Shown here one piece after another: positions 54,501-64,000 of a stretch of 64,000 bases of DNA. The stretch comes from Paraspadella gotoi (taxonomy: Eukaryota; Chaetognatha): NCBI GenBank assembly GCA_051294375.1, contig CM119269.1, positions 8,181,225 through 8,245,224 on the forward strand, in the 5' to 3' direction. The notes below the pieces were generated by a model. That model worked only from the letters and a program-made list of their open reading frames with translations, was not told the DNA's origin and made no database searches. Each line of letters opens with the position of its first letter. Positions within the stretch are counted from its first letter, which is position 1. Made by a program: the position numbers and the translations under genes.

Positions 54501-57500
54501 GAGAAAAGGTTGTCGAGTGGTGGAGGCATGATTTGGGGTGTGGTGGGGGTCGAAGCGCTGGGAGGGAAGGATGGATTGGATTCGTTTGGGAATATAAGGC
54601 AAAAAGCATGAATCAATTAACATTGATGCGAGAATGAATATATTTATAGATGGATGAATACATTGATGAGTGATTTAATATAATGATTGATGGATGAATG
54701 GATTGATGGAAAGATTAATTCAATAGTTGATGTTTTAATACTTTGGATGGATAAATACATTTATTGGTTAATGAAAATATAGATAGATAAATACCAATGC
54801 AGGAAATGAATAATTCTTTCGTGGATACATTGTTGGATGGATGAATACATTGATCAAAGGATGAATAAATCGACGAATGGATGAATGCATTGATAGATGA
54901 GTGAAAATATTTATGGAAGGAAAAATACATACACAGGATGAATACATTATTTTATTGATGAATGCCTGAATAGTTTCATTAATTAAAAAAAATATAATCA
55001 TATCAGACAAAATTGTTGATTTTGTAATTATTTTACTATTTGGCGTTTACTATTTTTATTTTTACTATTTTTTTACTATTTGATGTTTACCCTTTTTACC
55101 TAAAAAACGTGTTTTTTTTCTTTTTGCCGGAATCGTCGATTCAGTTCCTTGTCCACGTTTGTTTGTTTTTTGGAAGACGAGAGATGAGATAAATCCATTG
55201 GTTGAAGGGAGAAGGAAATCATTGGGATTTTATAAGATCAACTTTTTGGTCGGTCAGTTGGTCGATAATTATTTTTAAAAAAATATTATTTTAATGATGC
55301 ACTGGTATATAAAGAATAAATGAGATTTTAACATTATAACATCATGTTTGTTGTTTAGCAAAATATGAAAGCAATTTTGTATGACTTGCACTGATGCAGA
55401 ATTACAATTTTATTATTTATTTAAATTTACGAATTAAAATAATGATATTATATTGAACCGAAGCATCAAAACTTTACATCTATCTACTCCAGTGATTTTT
55501 TTTTTGGTTATCGATTCTCGGATTTTCGAGCTTCAAGTTTCTCTCTTCCGTAATTAACACCTCCTTTGTCACGTTTTTAAATTGTCATCCGTTTTTATCA
55601 CTTTGCCACACTTTTTGACACGTTTCTGCTACCATTTTTTTGGCATTCTAACTTTAGAGACAAGTCTCTATTTTTTTTTAAATTATGCTGTCACATTTGT
55701 TATCATCTTCACTGTCTAGTTTTTATCTTTTGTTTTCCCCAGATGTCTCTAACCGTCAACGTCTGAGTCTGACCCGATCTTTCTTTTCCTTTTCTGTTCN
55801 NNNNNNNNNNNNNNNNNNNNNNNNNNNNNNNNNNNNNNNNNNNNNNNNNNNNNNNNNNNNNNNNNNNNNNNNNNNNNNNNNNNNNNNNNNNNNNNNNNNN
55901 NNNNNNNNNNNNNNNNNNNNNNNNNNNNNNNNNNNNNNNNNNNNNNNNNNNNNNNNNNNNNNNNNNNNNNNNNNNNNNNNNNNNNNNNNNNACCAGTGAC
56001 CATCTCGACATTTCGGAATAGGACTTTTGACCAATGACGTCATCGACGATAAATACGACTTTGAATGCGTCATTTACGTCTCATAGAACGACCGTCACCA
56101 TGACAAACGTGACGTTTCTTTATCGACATTTGGCGAAACAAAAGGCGAATTCCGAAAATCGATCGTTCTGTATATATTATATATATTATATATATATTCG
56201 TTATTATATATATGTACATAAGGGGCAGCGAGAGGGGGGACACACTCGCCCCTGAGAAGAGAGAAAAAAAGAAGGAAAGAAGAGAAAAAAAAAAGAAGGG
56301 AAGAAAAAGAAAAAAAAAGGAATTAAGTGATGATGAAAAAAAATTCATGTTAGATCTTGCTTGGGCCCCTTTTGACTTTAATATTAAAGTAGGGCCCCTA
56401 TTTAATTCAAATCAAGGCTCCTTTATTGATAATGTTCCAACTGTTTCTGGGATATAGTCCATTTCATTTTTAATGGGGCCCCTAAAAATTATGAAGAGCG
56501 GGTGGGGGCAGGGGGCCAGTGGAGGGGCCCGCCATTTCTCTCGCCACCCTTGTGTAATGTGTACGTATATTTTAAACATGTGTATAATATACATTATACG
56601 TATAAAATGTTTTTCTTCCTATTTGCCATTGTTGTTGTCGTTATCCTTGTTACGATCGAGAATGAGGCGAATCGGTTTGTTTCTCCAACGTTTATCTGCT
56701 CTGATGAGGGATATTAACTTTCCGTGTTTCTGCAAGATTGTGTAAGCCTGGCAAACAATGAGTTTTGATTCGTGCATGAGAGACAAAGAAAGACAGAAGA
56801 TAGAGATTAAGACAGAAAGAGACAGCAGTAAAAATGTAGTTGCTATGTTTGGGTGATATCGTGTGGTGATGATGTGTGGGTGGTGGCGTGGTTTGGTATG
56901 GTGTTGGGTGTGGAGTGTTGTGGTGTTGTGTGGTTGATGTGTGGTATGGTATCGTGTGTGATGCTGTGGTGCGGGTGGCGTGGTTTGGTCTGTGTGGTAT
57001 GGTGTGGGGGTTTGTGGTGTTGTGTGGTGATTGTGTGGGGTGGTATCGTTGGTGAGTGTGTGGGGTGGCGGGTTTGATATGGGTGTGTATGGTGTGGGTT
57101 GTGAGGTGTTGTGGTGTTGATGTGGCATGTGTGGGTGGGTATCGTGTGGTGATGTGGTTGGGTGGGTGCGTTGGTATGTGTGTATGGTGGTGGGGGTGAG
57201 TTTGTGGTGTTGTGTGTTGGTGTGTGTGGCTTGGTGAGGGAGGCGGGCGGCGGGCAGCGTTCTTGCGATCAATAAAATATCATAAATTATTCCGAGAAGA
57301 AAAAAAAGAAAAATTGTAATAAAATAAACCGTGAGATACGGATGGTAATGAATCTTTATATAACTATGTCGCATGTTATGTAAATAAATTGGTAAATAAT
57401 TGTAACAGTAAATAGTTAAAGATAAAAACCCTCACTTTTATCTGCTGCTCTTTCTTGTCTTAATCTCTTCTTCCGTCTTCTTGTCTCTTCAAGTGCNNNN

Positions 57501-60500
57501 NNNNNNNNNNNNNNNNNNNNNCACAACGCCACACCACACCACGCGACACCAAGCCATCTCCCGGATCAACGTTGGTCCGGTATTTATATTCGCTCTGGGA
57601 TTTCCGCCTTCGGTTATCAAACCTCGTGGCGACGATAAACACCGAAACAGAAAAACAAACAAAACAAAATAAGAATAAAAAACTAATAAGGGGGGGATTT
57701 GTACTTTGGGAATATTGCTTTTTTATAGGCTGGACATTCGCGGTGGACCGTAAAGAGACCTAAATCATAGATTTCTTAAAATAATTTTCAAATTTTAAAT
57801 TTTCGGTCGGGTTAACGACGATTTCTATTTGAACTAACTTTTCTTCGTTAATTATTTTTTTAGTTTATTACCCATTTTGATAATAACTATTCACGGTAAT
57901 ACATACGGTGTTACGACCCTACGACCCATAGCTTAGTTTGGACAACGCAAAGATGACATAAGCTTTTAAAAAAAATGTTTTAAAGATCGACCAATAAAAT
58001 ATTAAAAAAAAAAAAGAAAAACACAATCTAATCTTTATTTTTTCCCGCCAATTTTGAGGTGGAACCGACGGACGCATCATTCCTCCACGCCATCTCCTTC
58101 GCGCGTTCTCGTCCCTTCGATGCTTTCGTCGCCGTCGGCGGAGGATCAGTCATCGACACCTGCAAGGCGGCCAATCTATACGCCTGCCACCCGGAGGCGG
58201 ATTTCATGGACTTCGTCAATCCGCCCATAGGAAAGGGGATGCCTGTTAAGGTGTGAGGGCTGGGGGAAATGGGAAAGGCCTATTGGTAGCCAAGGGGAAA
58301 GAGGCCAGTGGAGTTCAGGAACAAATGACAAAAAAAATGCAGAAGGCCTGTTTTGTAACATGGCATGACGTGACTCTACTAAGGAATGGAATTATTTCTA
58401 AATCATTATGACAAAACGTAGCTAACAATCAACTCGATAGTTTGACTAAGTCTCCATATATCAGAATCTTGATAATGATTTTTTCTAAAGTCCTTTCATT
58501 TGAATACGTCGCTTGGGAAGTCGACTAAGTATCTCTATTGCTGTCTCGTTATCTCTCTATCTTGCTCTGTGGCCCTCTCTATTTTCCGATTTTTCTGCTG
58601 CAATCCTAATTAGTATTCTTTTCCCAAGTAACTGCGATAATTCCAGTAAACTACCGCCACCCTCTCCCTTCCAATCTCTTCCAGAACCCCCTTCGCCCCA
58701 TGATCGCGATTCCAACTACAGCAGGAACCGGAAGCGAAGCCACTGGCCTCGCCATCTTCGACCACACTCCCCTGAAGGCGAAGACCGGCATCTCCGCCAA
58801 AGCCATCCGCCCATTGCTTGGGATCGTTGATCCGGATAACGTCAGGTCTCCTGCGGTCATATATTTCATACTCCAAAACTAACCGTTCCCTGGTGTGGAG
58901 CTAGGGGGCCGCCCCACTGCCTGTCCCCCAATGGCGGCCCCAACGGGGACTAAAACTTTTACTGCAAGGGGCCACCGGGAGTAATGTTCAAATAATCTCT
59001 CGTAAAATAAACAAAAAATTTTAGACAGAATAAATGTCAAACATCAATATTATCGGCTTTTCGCTTTTTAATTGCCAAGAGTTTGGTAGTACATAGCCAT
59101 AGGCTATATATTGTATAATGTATATTGTATATTGTATATTGTATAATATATATATACCTTTATTGGTTTAATCAATTTAATGAATCTGAATCGAATAATC
59201 AAATATCTTCTAGGGTAAACAACAATCTATTCTGAATATTCTGAAGAAATTGCTATGACTTTTATAACACTATAATAGGACCATTTACCATTTTACCCAC
59301 TCATCTTCCTGCACATTCCGCTTAAAAGGAGTCTTCCCGAGCGCGTGGCGACTGGAGCGGCTTCGACGTCGTCTGTCACGCCCTCGAGTCATTCACCGCC
59401 ATCCCTTACAACGAGCGGAAGCCCCGCCGAGCAAATCCCCTGCTGAGACCCGCCCTGCAAGGCTCGAACCCCATATCAGGTGAAATGTAGGAGATCTTCA
59501 TCTTTATGGCAATTTAGATTGGTTTTCTTGCGTTAGTGTCACCTTTATGGCAGTAGAGATTTTATTTTTAGTGCCATTAGTGCAATTTTTCTTGATCAAT
59601 ACTCATCGTTTAATCGTTTAATCTTCTTATTGTCTTAATTGTCAAATTGTCTCTTTTATTTCAGAAAAAAAAAAAAAAATTTATGGCAGTAGAGAATAAG
59701 AATTAGCATTATTATTTTGGCAGTTTTGAAAGACGGTTTGTGGTAGATTAGATATCATTTTTCTCTCTTTAAATTAACCAAACTAACACATGTGCACTGC
59801 ACATTGTGCAGCAATCTTTGTTTGACGGCTGAGAATAGTTTTTTTCTGGGGTTGAATTTCTTAACGGGTGAAAACCGTGAGGTCGGGACTCGAAAATGGG
59901 TTCGGTCTTGAAGCTCACGCGTGCGTCCCATTTTGACGAAACAAGAAAAAGAACAAATGATGCTATCGTGATTCGCTACACGTAGGGTTGTCTTTAAAAC
60001 TCTGTTGATATTGTTGTTGTTGTTATTGTTGTAGATCAAAATGTAGATCTCGTTTTTATTTCTGATAAAAAGGTTTTTCTCGTGATATAAAATCGATAAT
60101 CGATAATTGAAGAATGTTATTTTTTAACAACTCGTATGACTTTTTTTAGGTGCATTTTTTATTAGTTACTCTAATTTTAGAAACTATATATAAGTCACTT
60201 TTTTCCCCTTTTTCCTTTTCATTCTCCTTCTTTTCTTTCCATTTTTATTTTTTTCCCTTCGTTTCCTTCTTTTTCCCTCAAAAGTCTTAACCTTTTTTTT
60301 TCTCTTTCGATCTCCTTCCCTTTCCCTTTTGTTTCTCACGTCTTTTTCTCCCGANNNNNNNNNNCTTCTCATTCTCCTTTTCTTTCCCTTTTTATTTTTT
60401 TCCCTTCGTTTCCCTTTCGATCTCCTTCCCTTTTCCTTTTGTTTCTCTCGTCTTTTTCTCCCGACACCAGATGGCCACTATTTTCCTTAATGCGTCGCGA

Positions 60501-60651
60501 CGGACGTCAACCGTCAAAACGTCAACCGGAACCAAATCTCTGTTCAATGTTAAATGGCCGCGACAAAAGTTCTTTATTCTTTCTATCTATCTTTCTCTCT
60601 CTCCCTCTCTTTCTCTCTCTCCATCCTTCTCCACCCCCCCTTTGTCTCTCT

Positions 60652-60714
<63 letters not shown>

Positions 60715-62940
60715 AGCCACCACAATATATCACCTTCGTCCACCGGACAATCACTGCAAAATATGACCCGAATCACCCCTGATAAACGAGATTGTCATTC
60801 CCGCCCGACGCATCCGCGAATAATAACTATGTGAACGTGATATCAGACCGCGAATGAAGGCGAGATAAATTTTCACCATCATATTGAAGTGTGACTGAGT
60901 CATGGGCGACTTCACACGTTTTTTGACTGTCATTTGTCTCACCGCCACCTCGGCTTACAGCAAATAGTCCCATTTTGAACGATTCTTTCGATTCTATTTC
61001 CTCTTCGAAATTGATCCAAATTCTTAATCCATAATTCTTTATCCCTGATTCTTGATCCATAATTCTTTATCCTTACTTCTTGATCCTTGATTCTTGATCC
61101 CTGATTCTTTTCCCCCCATTTTTAACCCTAAATCTTAATTGCCATTTTTAAATCCAATTTTTCATTGCTGATTCTTGATTCCTGATTCTTGATCCCCGAT
61201 TCTTGAACCTAATTTTTTAACTTTGATTCTTATTCCCTTAATTGCTTATTTTTAATCCCTTATTCTTGATCTCTCATTCTTAATCCATCCCTATTGATCC
61301 GTCTTTCTTGAACCCTGTTTTTTTGTCCTTCTCTTAACACTTTCTGTCGCGTGACTTTTTTCACCTCGACCGACCCACCCCCGACACAAATTGAACCCGT
61401 TCCAACCTGGGGCCAAAAGAGGAGGTCGACGGGTTCCAGTAGGGGGCTAAGGAGGAGAAAAAAAATAAAAAAGAAAAATAAAAATATTAAAAAAAAAACA
61501 AAAGGAAAAATTGAGATCTCAACTTAGCATCGATGACATCCTAAGTTTATTATATTAACAATGTAAAGCTCTTGCCTCAATAAGATTTTCGTGAGAATTT
61601 TTTTTTAATTTTTTTTTATTTTTAGAGTCTTTAGTAGTTAATACTTGATAAATGATTTTTTTATTTGTTTTGCTGCTTTTTGTGAGGTGTAATATCGTAG
61701 TTTTTATTACATTTTGCTCTCGAATTTATTTCTTGATATTATTTAAACTCTTTGTTTTTAACATGAGAAAATCCAACTGAATTAAAAATAATATAAAATC
61801 CTTAACTTTAGTATTTATCCGTTTATAGCAACTTAAAACGAGTTTTCCGCCAATTGGGGAGGGTAACTAGTCTCTTGGCTCCTCCGGGGGGCCGGCCAAG
61901 AAAATTTGTGGATGTCCCCGCCATTTCTCTGCACGAACCTGATTTCCATCCACAATCACCCCCACAACTCTCCACGCAGATATTTGGGCGACCCACGCCC
62001 TCCGCGTCGCCTCCCAGTTTTTCTTTCGCGCCGTTGATGACGCCGATGACGCCGAGGCGCGCGCCCAGATGCACCTGGCGTCGGCGCTGGCAGGCATCGG
62101 ATTCGGCAACGCCGGATGCCACCTGCCTCACGGCCTCTCCTACGCCATCTCGGGCAACGTCAAGAGTCACGTCAAAGCGGGTAAGGCGAGCGGTGGGGGC
62201 TTAGGAACTTATTAGATGGAGAACGTGAGATAGGATCAGAGAGAGTGAGAGATAGCAAGTTAGCAACTCCATACAAAATTTGTAAATTTTTTTTATCAAG
62301 CGATATTAACATAATTGAATATAATGCATATAATGAATATATGCAATAATAACAATAACACTAAAAATTTATTTACTTGTTTTTATTATCAATAATTGTC
62401 TGAAATATTTTAAATATTTTTAAAAACTCAACCCTGTTTTTACCAAATCGCTCCTGACTTGATCAGTCTAAATGTATAAATATTGTGATAATAAACTGTT
62501 GAAATATAAATAAGTCGATGAGGGAACGAAATCTAGTTTAACAAAACATTTTGAAAAAAAAATTTATGGCCGTTTTGCAATTTTTACCAGGAAATTAAAA
62601 CTTTTGTACTGCAATATGCAAATTAGAATTTTATTCGGTGGTTCTGTTGTTCGCTGCTTCTCTGATTTTAAGCTAATTTAACCTTTTTTTTCGGATTATT
62701 CTTTATATTTTTAAATCTTAATTATTTTTGCTTAATAAACAAAATCTTCGACGATGTGATTATCAATCTTGCGCGGGTCTAAAGAGAATCTTCTTCCTCC
62801 CCGTTCCCCGACTCATTCTCGATTTCACAGAGGGATACGAGGTGAACAAACCCCTGATCCCTCACGGCCTCTCCGTGGTCATAACCGCGCCCGCTGTGTT
62901 TCGTTTCACCGGAACCGCCTGTCCCGATCGCCATCTACAG
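51209..62940 (+). CDS. ADHFE1: Hydroxyacid-oxoacid transhydrogenase, iron-containing ADH (3' end outside window)
   Basis: Exons: about 51209-51247, 52139-52327, 58059-58250, 58685-58845, 59329-59479, 61980-62180 and 62831-62940. All junction phases agree once one base is allowed for in exon 5. The protein order matches mitochondrial ADHFE1, which oxidises 4-hydroxybutyrate while reducing 2-oxoglutarate: EYAFE before the junction, [20 protein letters not shown], the nucleotide-binding [31 protein letters not shown], then [11 protein letters not shown] with the Asp and His metal ligands. Next come [36 protein letters not shown] with further His ligands, and [17 protein letters not shown]. Exon 5 is one base short between GCGACT and AGCGGCTTC, breaking the frame after RVAT. 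Given other indels here this is probably a sequence error. The N-terminal presequence is uncertain because a gap precedes it. The C-terminal exons lie beyond 64000. Confidence 0.92.
51300..51578. repeat. (GA)n microsatellite with a 215-N gap
   Basis: GA tract at both edges of the gap 51333-51547. Frames across it, Arg/Glu or Ser/Leu polymers, are artefacts. Confidence 0.95.
52335..52440. repeat. (GA)n microsatellite
   Basis: GAGAAAGA-type tract beginning seven bases after the donor of ADHFE1 exon 2. Confidence 0.95.
52516..53512. other. Assembly gap (997 N)
   Basis: Largest gap. By alignment with segment A copy 1 it should contain the equivalent of about 45720-46950. Confidence 1.
53513..54557 (-). 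CDS. Unknown antisense gene inside ADHFE1 intron 2
   Basis: The main exon, about 54015-54557, reads on the - strand. It opens after a CCCTCCCAG acceptor, and an ATG lies at 54529. It runs to a good donor (AAGAG|GTGAGG) in phase 2, so the nearby stop is intronic. Residue content looks genuine: [83 protein letters not shown], then a hydrophobic [18 protein letters not shown] end. A further exon-like part at about 53513-53660 includes [17 protein letters not shown]. Comparing both segment A copies suggests the N-terminal part really reads RFDP...[14 protein letters not shown], so even this copy carries an indel near its start. I do not recognise the family. The + strand frame over the same region is its shadow. 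Confidence 0.5.
54600..55799. other. AT-rich part of segment A copy 2, no gene seen
   Basis: Same degenerate GGATGAATACATTGAT minisatellite (about 54610-54960) and flanking words as 48190-49600. Confidence 0.5.
55800..55991. other. Assembly gap (192 N)
   Basis: Gap near the right end of segment A copy 2. Confidence 1.
56845..57245. repeat. TG-rich minisatellite
   Basis: Irregular repeats of GTGTGGTGATGTGTGGGTGG and TGTTGTGGTGTTGTGTGG with a loose period near 95 bases. The + strand is G-rich with many GG/GGG clusters. The Thr/His/Pro-rich frame on the - strand is an artefact. Confidence 0.85.
57497..57521. other. Assembly gap (25 N)
   Basis: Placeholder gap. The CACACCACACCACGCGACAC to its right resembles the opposite strand of the TG-rich minisatellite. 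Confidence 1.
57530..58058. other. ADHFE1 intron 2, right end
   Basis: AT-rich sequence up to the acceptor TTTTGAG of exon 3. No other feature seen. Confidence 0.5.
59095..59160. repeat. (TATTGTATAT)n short tandem repeat
   Basis: Several units of TATATTGTATAATGTATATT in ADHFE1 intron 4. Confidence 0.8.
60195..60475. repeat. Pyrimidine-rich repeat duplicated around a 10-N gap
   Basis: TTCTTTCC/TTTTTTCCCTTCGTTTCC and GATCTCCTTCCC blocks occur on both sides of the gap at 60355-60364. The short gap probably joins two reads of the same sequence. Confidence 0.75.
60590..60716. repeat. (CT)n microsatellite
   Basis: CT tract in ADHFE1 intron 5. Confidence 0.95.
61015..61325. repeat. TGATTCTTGATCC minisatellite
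   Basis: Repeats of about 12-14 bases, TTCTTGATCCCTGATTCTTG type, increasingly degenerate to the right. Intronic in ADHFE1. Confidence 0.85.
61330..61979. other. ADHFE1 intron 5, right part
   Basis: AT-rich, then a GC-rich patch at 61855-61945 that leads into the exon 6 acceptor. No separate gene seen. Confidence 0.45.
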
Positions 62941-63179
62941 GTCAGGGCTATTTCGGCTCTTTCCCTAGAAAATTAAATGAATAAATATTAATAATTATTT
63001 TTTTGGGGATATTATATTAATTTATCTATCTTCCTTAACTTGTTAAGCGTGTTTTTGTTTTTAAATTTAGGCCTTTTCTTCGAGATTGCTTTGTTTTATT
63101 TTTTTTATCCTACAATTTAATTTTAATATTAATATTTAATTGAAATATATTTTTCAATTACTGAACTAATTCTTAACTA

Positions 63180-63330
63180 TAATTTTTAACTCTAACCTAA
63201 TCCTGAACCCTAATTTTAAACCCTGACCTTAAACCTTAACTCTAAACCCTAAACCTTTTGAATTTTAACCTCAAATCTTAACACTAATCACAAAACAAAT
63301 CTTTAACCTTAATCATTAACCTAATCTTTA
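63180..63330. repeat. CCCTAA-like tract
   Basis: Degenerate AACCCTAA and AACCTTAACTCTAAACCCTA units, the reverse-strand form of the TTAGGG-like tracts. Intronic in ADHFE1. Confidence 0.7.
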
Positions 63331-63334
63331 ACTC

Positions 63335-63880
63335 TAACATCTGGAATAACCCATAATATAAAAAATTAATCTAATTCCTAATTTAAAACATAATGGGGCG
63401 TTCTGGGAAAATAAGGCCCAAATTTTCAATCCCCATGATTTTGTCTTCCTCGATCCCCATCCTCATAGTCGAACCCCTTATCTCCCCAAACGTTCCCCTT
63501 TAAATTGATCCTCTTTTTCTCTCTCGTCCCTAATTTGATAGATATATCATATATGCCTCCCCTATATACCTCCCCTTGCGGTTCGATGTCCGATTAAGAT
63601 TCTGATCAGCTTTCATCGTCGTTTTTCCATCTCATTTTCTCTCGCTTCTTCCTCAACTTACTTCTTTCCTTTTCCTTTTTCCCCCCATTTTTTCACTTCT
63701 CTTTTTCCTTTTTTTTGGGGGGCGGGGTTAATCATTCGATCCTGAAATAATCCTTTTTTTATCTTTCTTAGTTTTGTCCTTTATGATCGCATTTATTCTT
63801 TATTTCCGTCGATGGGCAAATTCTTGCCTTCGTTCAGTTTTTTTCTTATACTTATTTTTTTCTTGTATGTTTCTGCGGAC
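63335..63880. other. ADHFE1 intron, no exon seen
   Basis: Pyrimidine-rich sequence. The C-terminal exons expected next (the MAEILG-type segment of ADHFE1) were not found before the window edge. Confidence 0.5.
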
Positions 63881-63884
63881 GTCG

Positions 63885-64000
63885 CTTTTCATCTTGCATC
63901 TCTGCCCGATTCCGTCTTGCAACTCTGCCCGATTCCGTCTTGCAACTCTGCCCGATTCCGTCTTGCAACGCTGTCCATACGGTCTTGCAATTTTGCCCTA
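63885..64000. repeat. About 25-bp tandem repeat at window edge
   Basis: Four or more units of TCTTGCAACTCTGCCCGATT plus CCG, decaying at the right, continuing past the window end. Confidence 0.9.

Larger units (their letters stand above)
49966..56310 (+). repeat. Tandem segment A, copy 2
   Basis: Second copy of 42940-49965, interrupted by four gaps. It starts in a CT tract immediately after the AAGAAGGGAAGAAAAG end of copy 1, and ends at the same AAGAAGGGAAGAAAAAG. Two coding exons (ADHFE1 exon 2 and the antisense gene exon) are intact here and broken in copy 1. Confidence 0.9.

Noticed and set aside
53921-54637. 238-codon + strand frame
   Set aside because: Shadow of the better - strand exon. 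Its composition is typical of antisense reading and there are no splice borders.
56619-57374. 251-codon Thr/His/Pro-rich - strand frame
   Set aside because: Reads through the TG-rich minisatellite.

Overview
The window is a piece of an animal nuclear genome, read as one error-prone draft contig. Support for this comes from genes split by GT-AG introns, tRNA-derived SINEs, remains of Ty3/gypsy-type LTR elements, very abundant (GA)n/(CT)n and other microsatellites, degenerate TTAGGG-like tracts, and eight runs of N. A gene resembling the motile-cilium protein CFAP90 argues against a nematode. I cannot name the phylum with confidence; an invertebrate bilaterian fits best.

Layout. 0-6 kb: a gypsy-type reverse transcriptase fragment, then a spliced single-pass membrane protein with a proline-rich tail and a PPxY motif (+). 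8-10 kb: a small CFAP90-like gene (+) whose middle exon is partly duplicated around a (GA)n tract. 11-14.4 kb: a complete seven-exon gene (-) for a two-pass membrane protein like the BK-channel beta / TipE accessory subunits. 14.9-17.4 kb: a small membrane protein (-) head-to-head with an intronless carnitine O-palmitoyltransferase 2 (+). 18.5-23 kb: SINEs, hairpin elements and one first exon of a charged protein (-). 24.6-31.1 kb: a complete four-exon 6-pyruvoyltetrahydropterin synthase (+). 32.3-32.9 kb: two exons of a small secreted protein (+). 33-35.3 kb: three successive minisatellites, one a palindromic TATGCATA array. 36.4-42.3 kb: LTR and gag remains, broken Kelch-repeat exons (-) and an orphan last exon (-). 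42.9-56.3 kb: two head-to-tail copies of one 6-7 kb segment. 51-63 kb: an iron-containing alcohol dehydrogenase (ADHFE1 type, +) that runs out of the right edge.

Two enzymes, CPT2 and the ADHFE1-type transhydrogenase, belong to mitochondrial fatty-acid and hydroxy-acid metabolism. PTPS makes the tetrahydrobiopterin precursor. I see no operon-like or functional clustering beyond the divergent pair at 15.2 kb.

Data quality matters here. Copies of the same sequence in 36-56 kb differ mainly by scattered 1-3 base insertions and deletions, and several real exons carry single-base frameshifts. Much of the apparent duplication and gene breakage there may be assembly error. I did not find a convincing new multi-gene system. 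The most unusual items are the palindromic satellite, several foldback elements, a duplicated PTPS terminal exon, an unrecognised antisense gene inside an ADHFE1 intron, and a minisatellite that carries a splice-donor consensus in many of its units.
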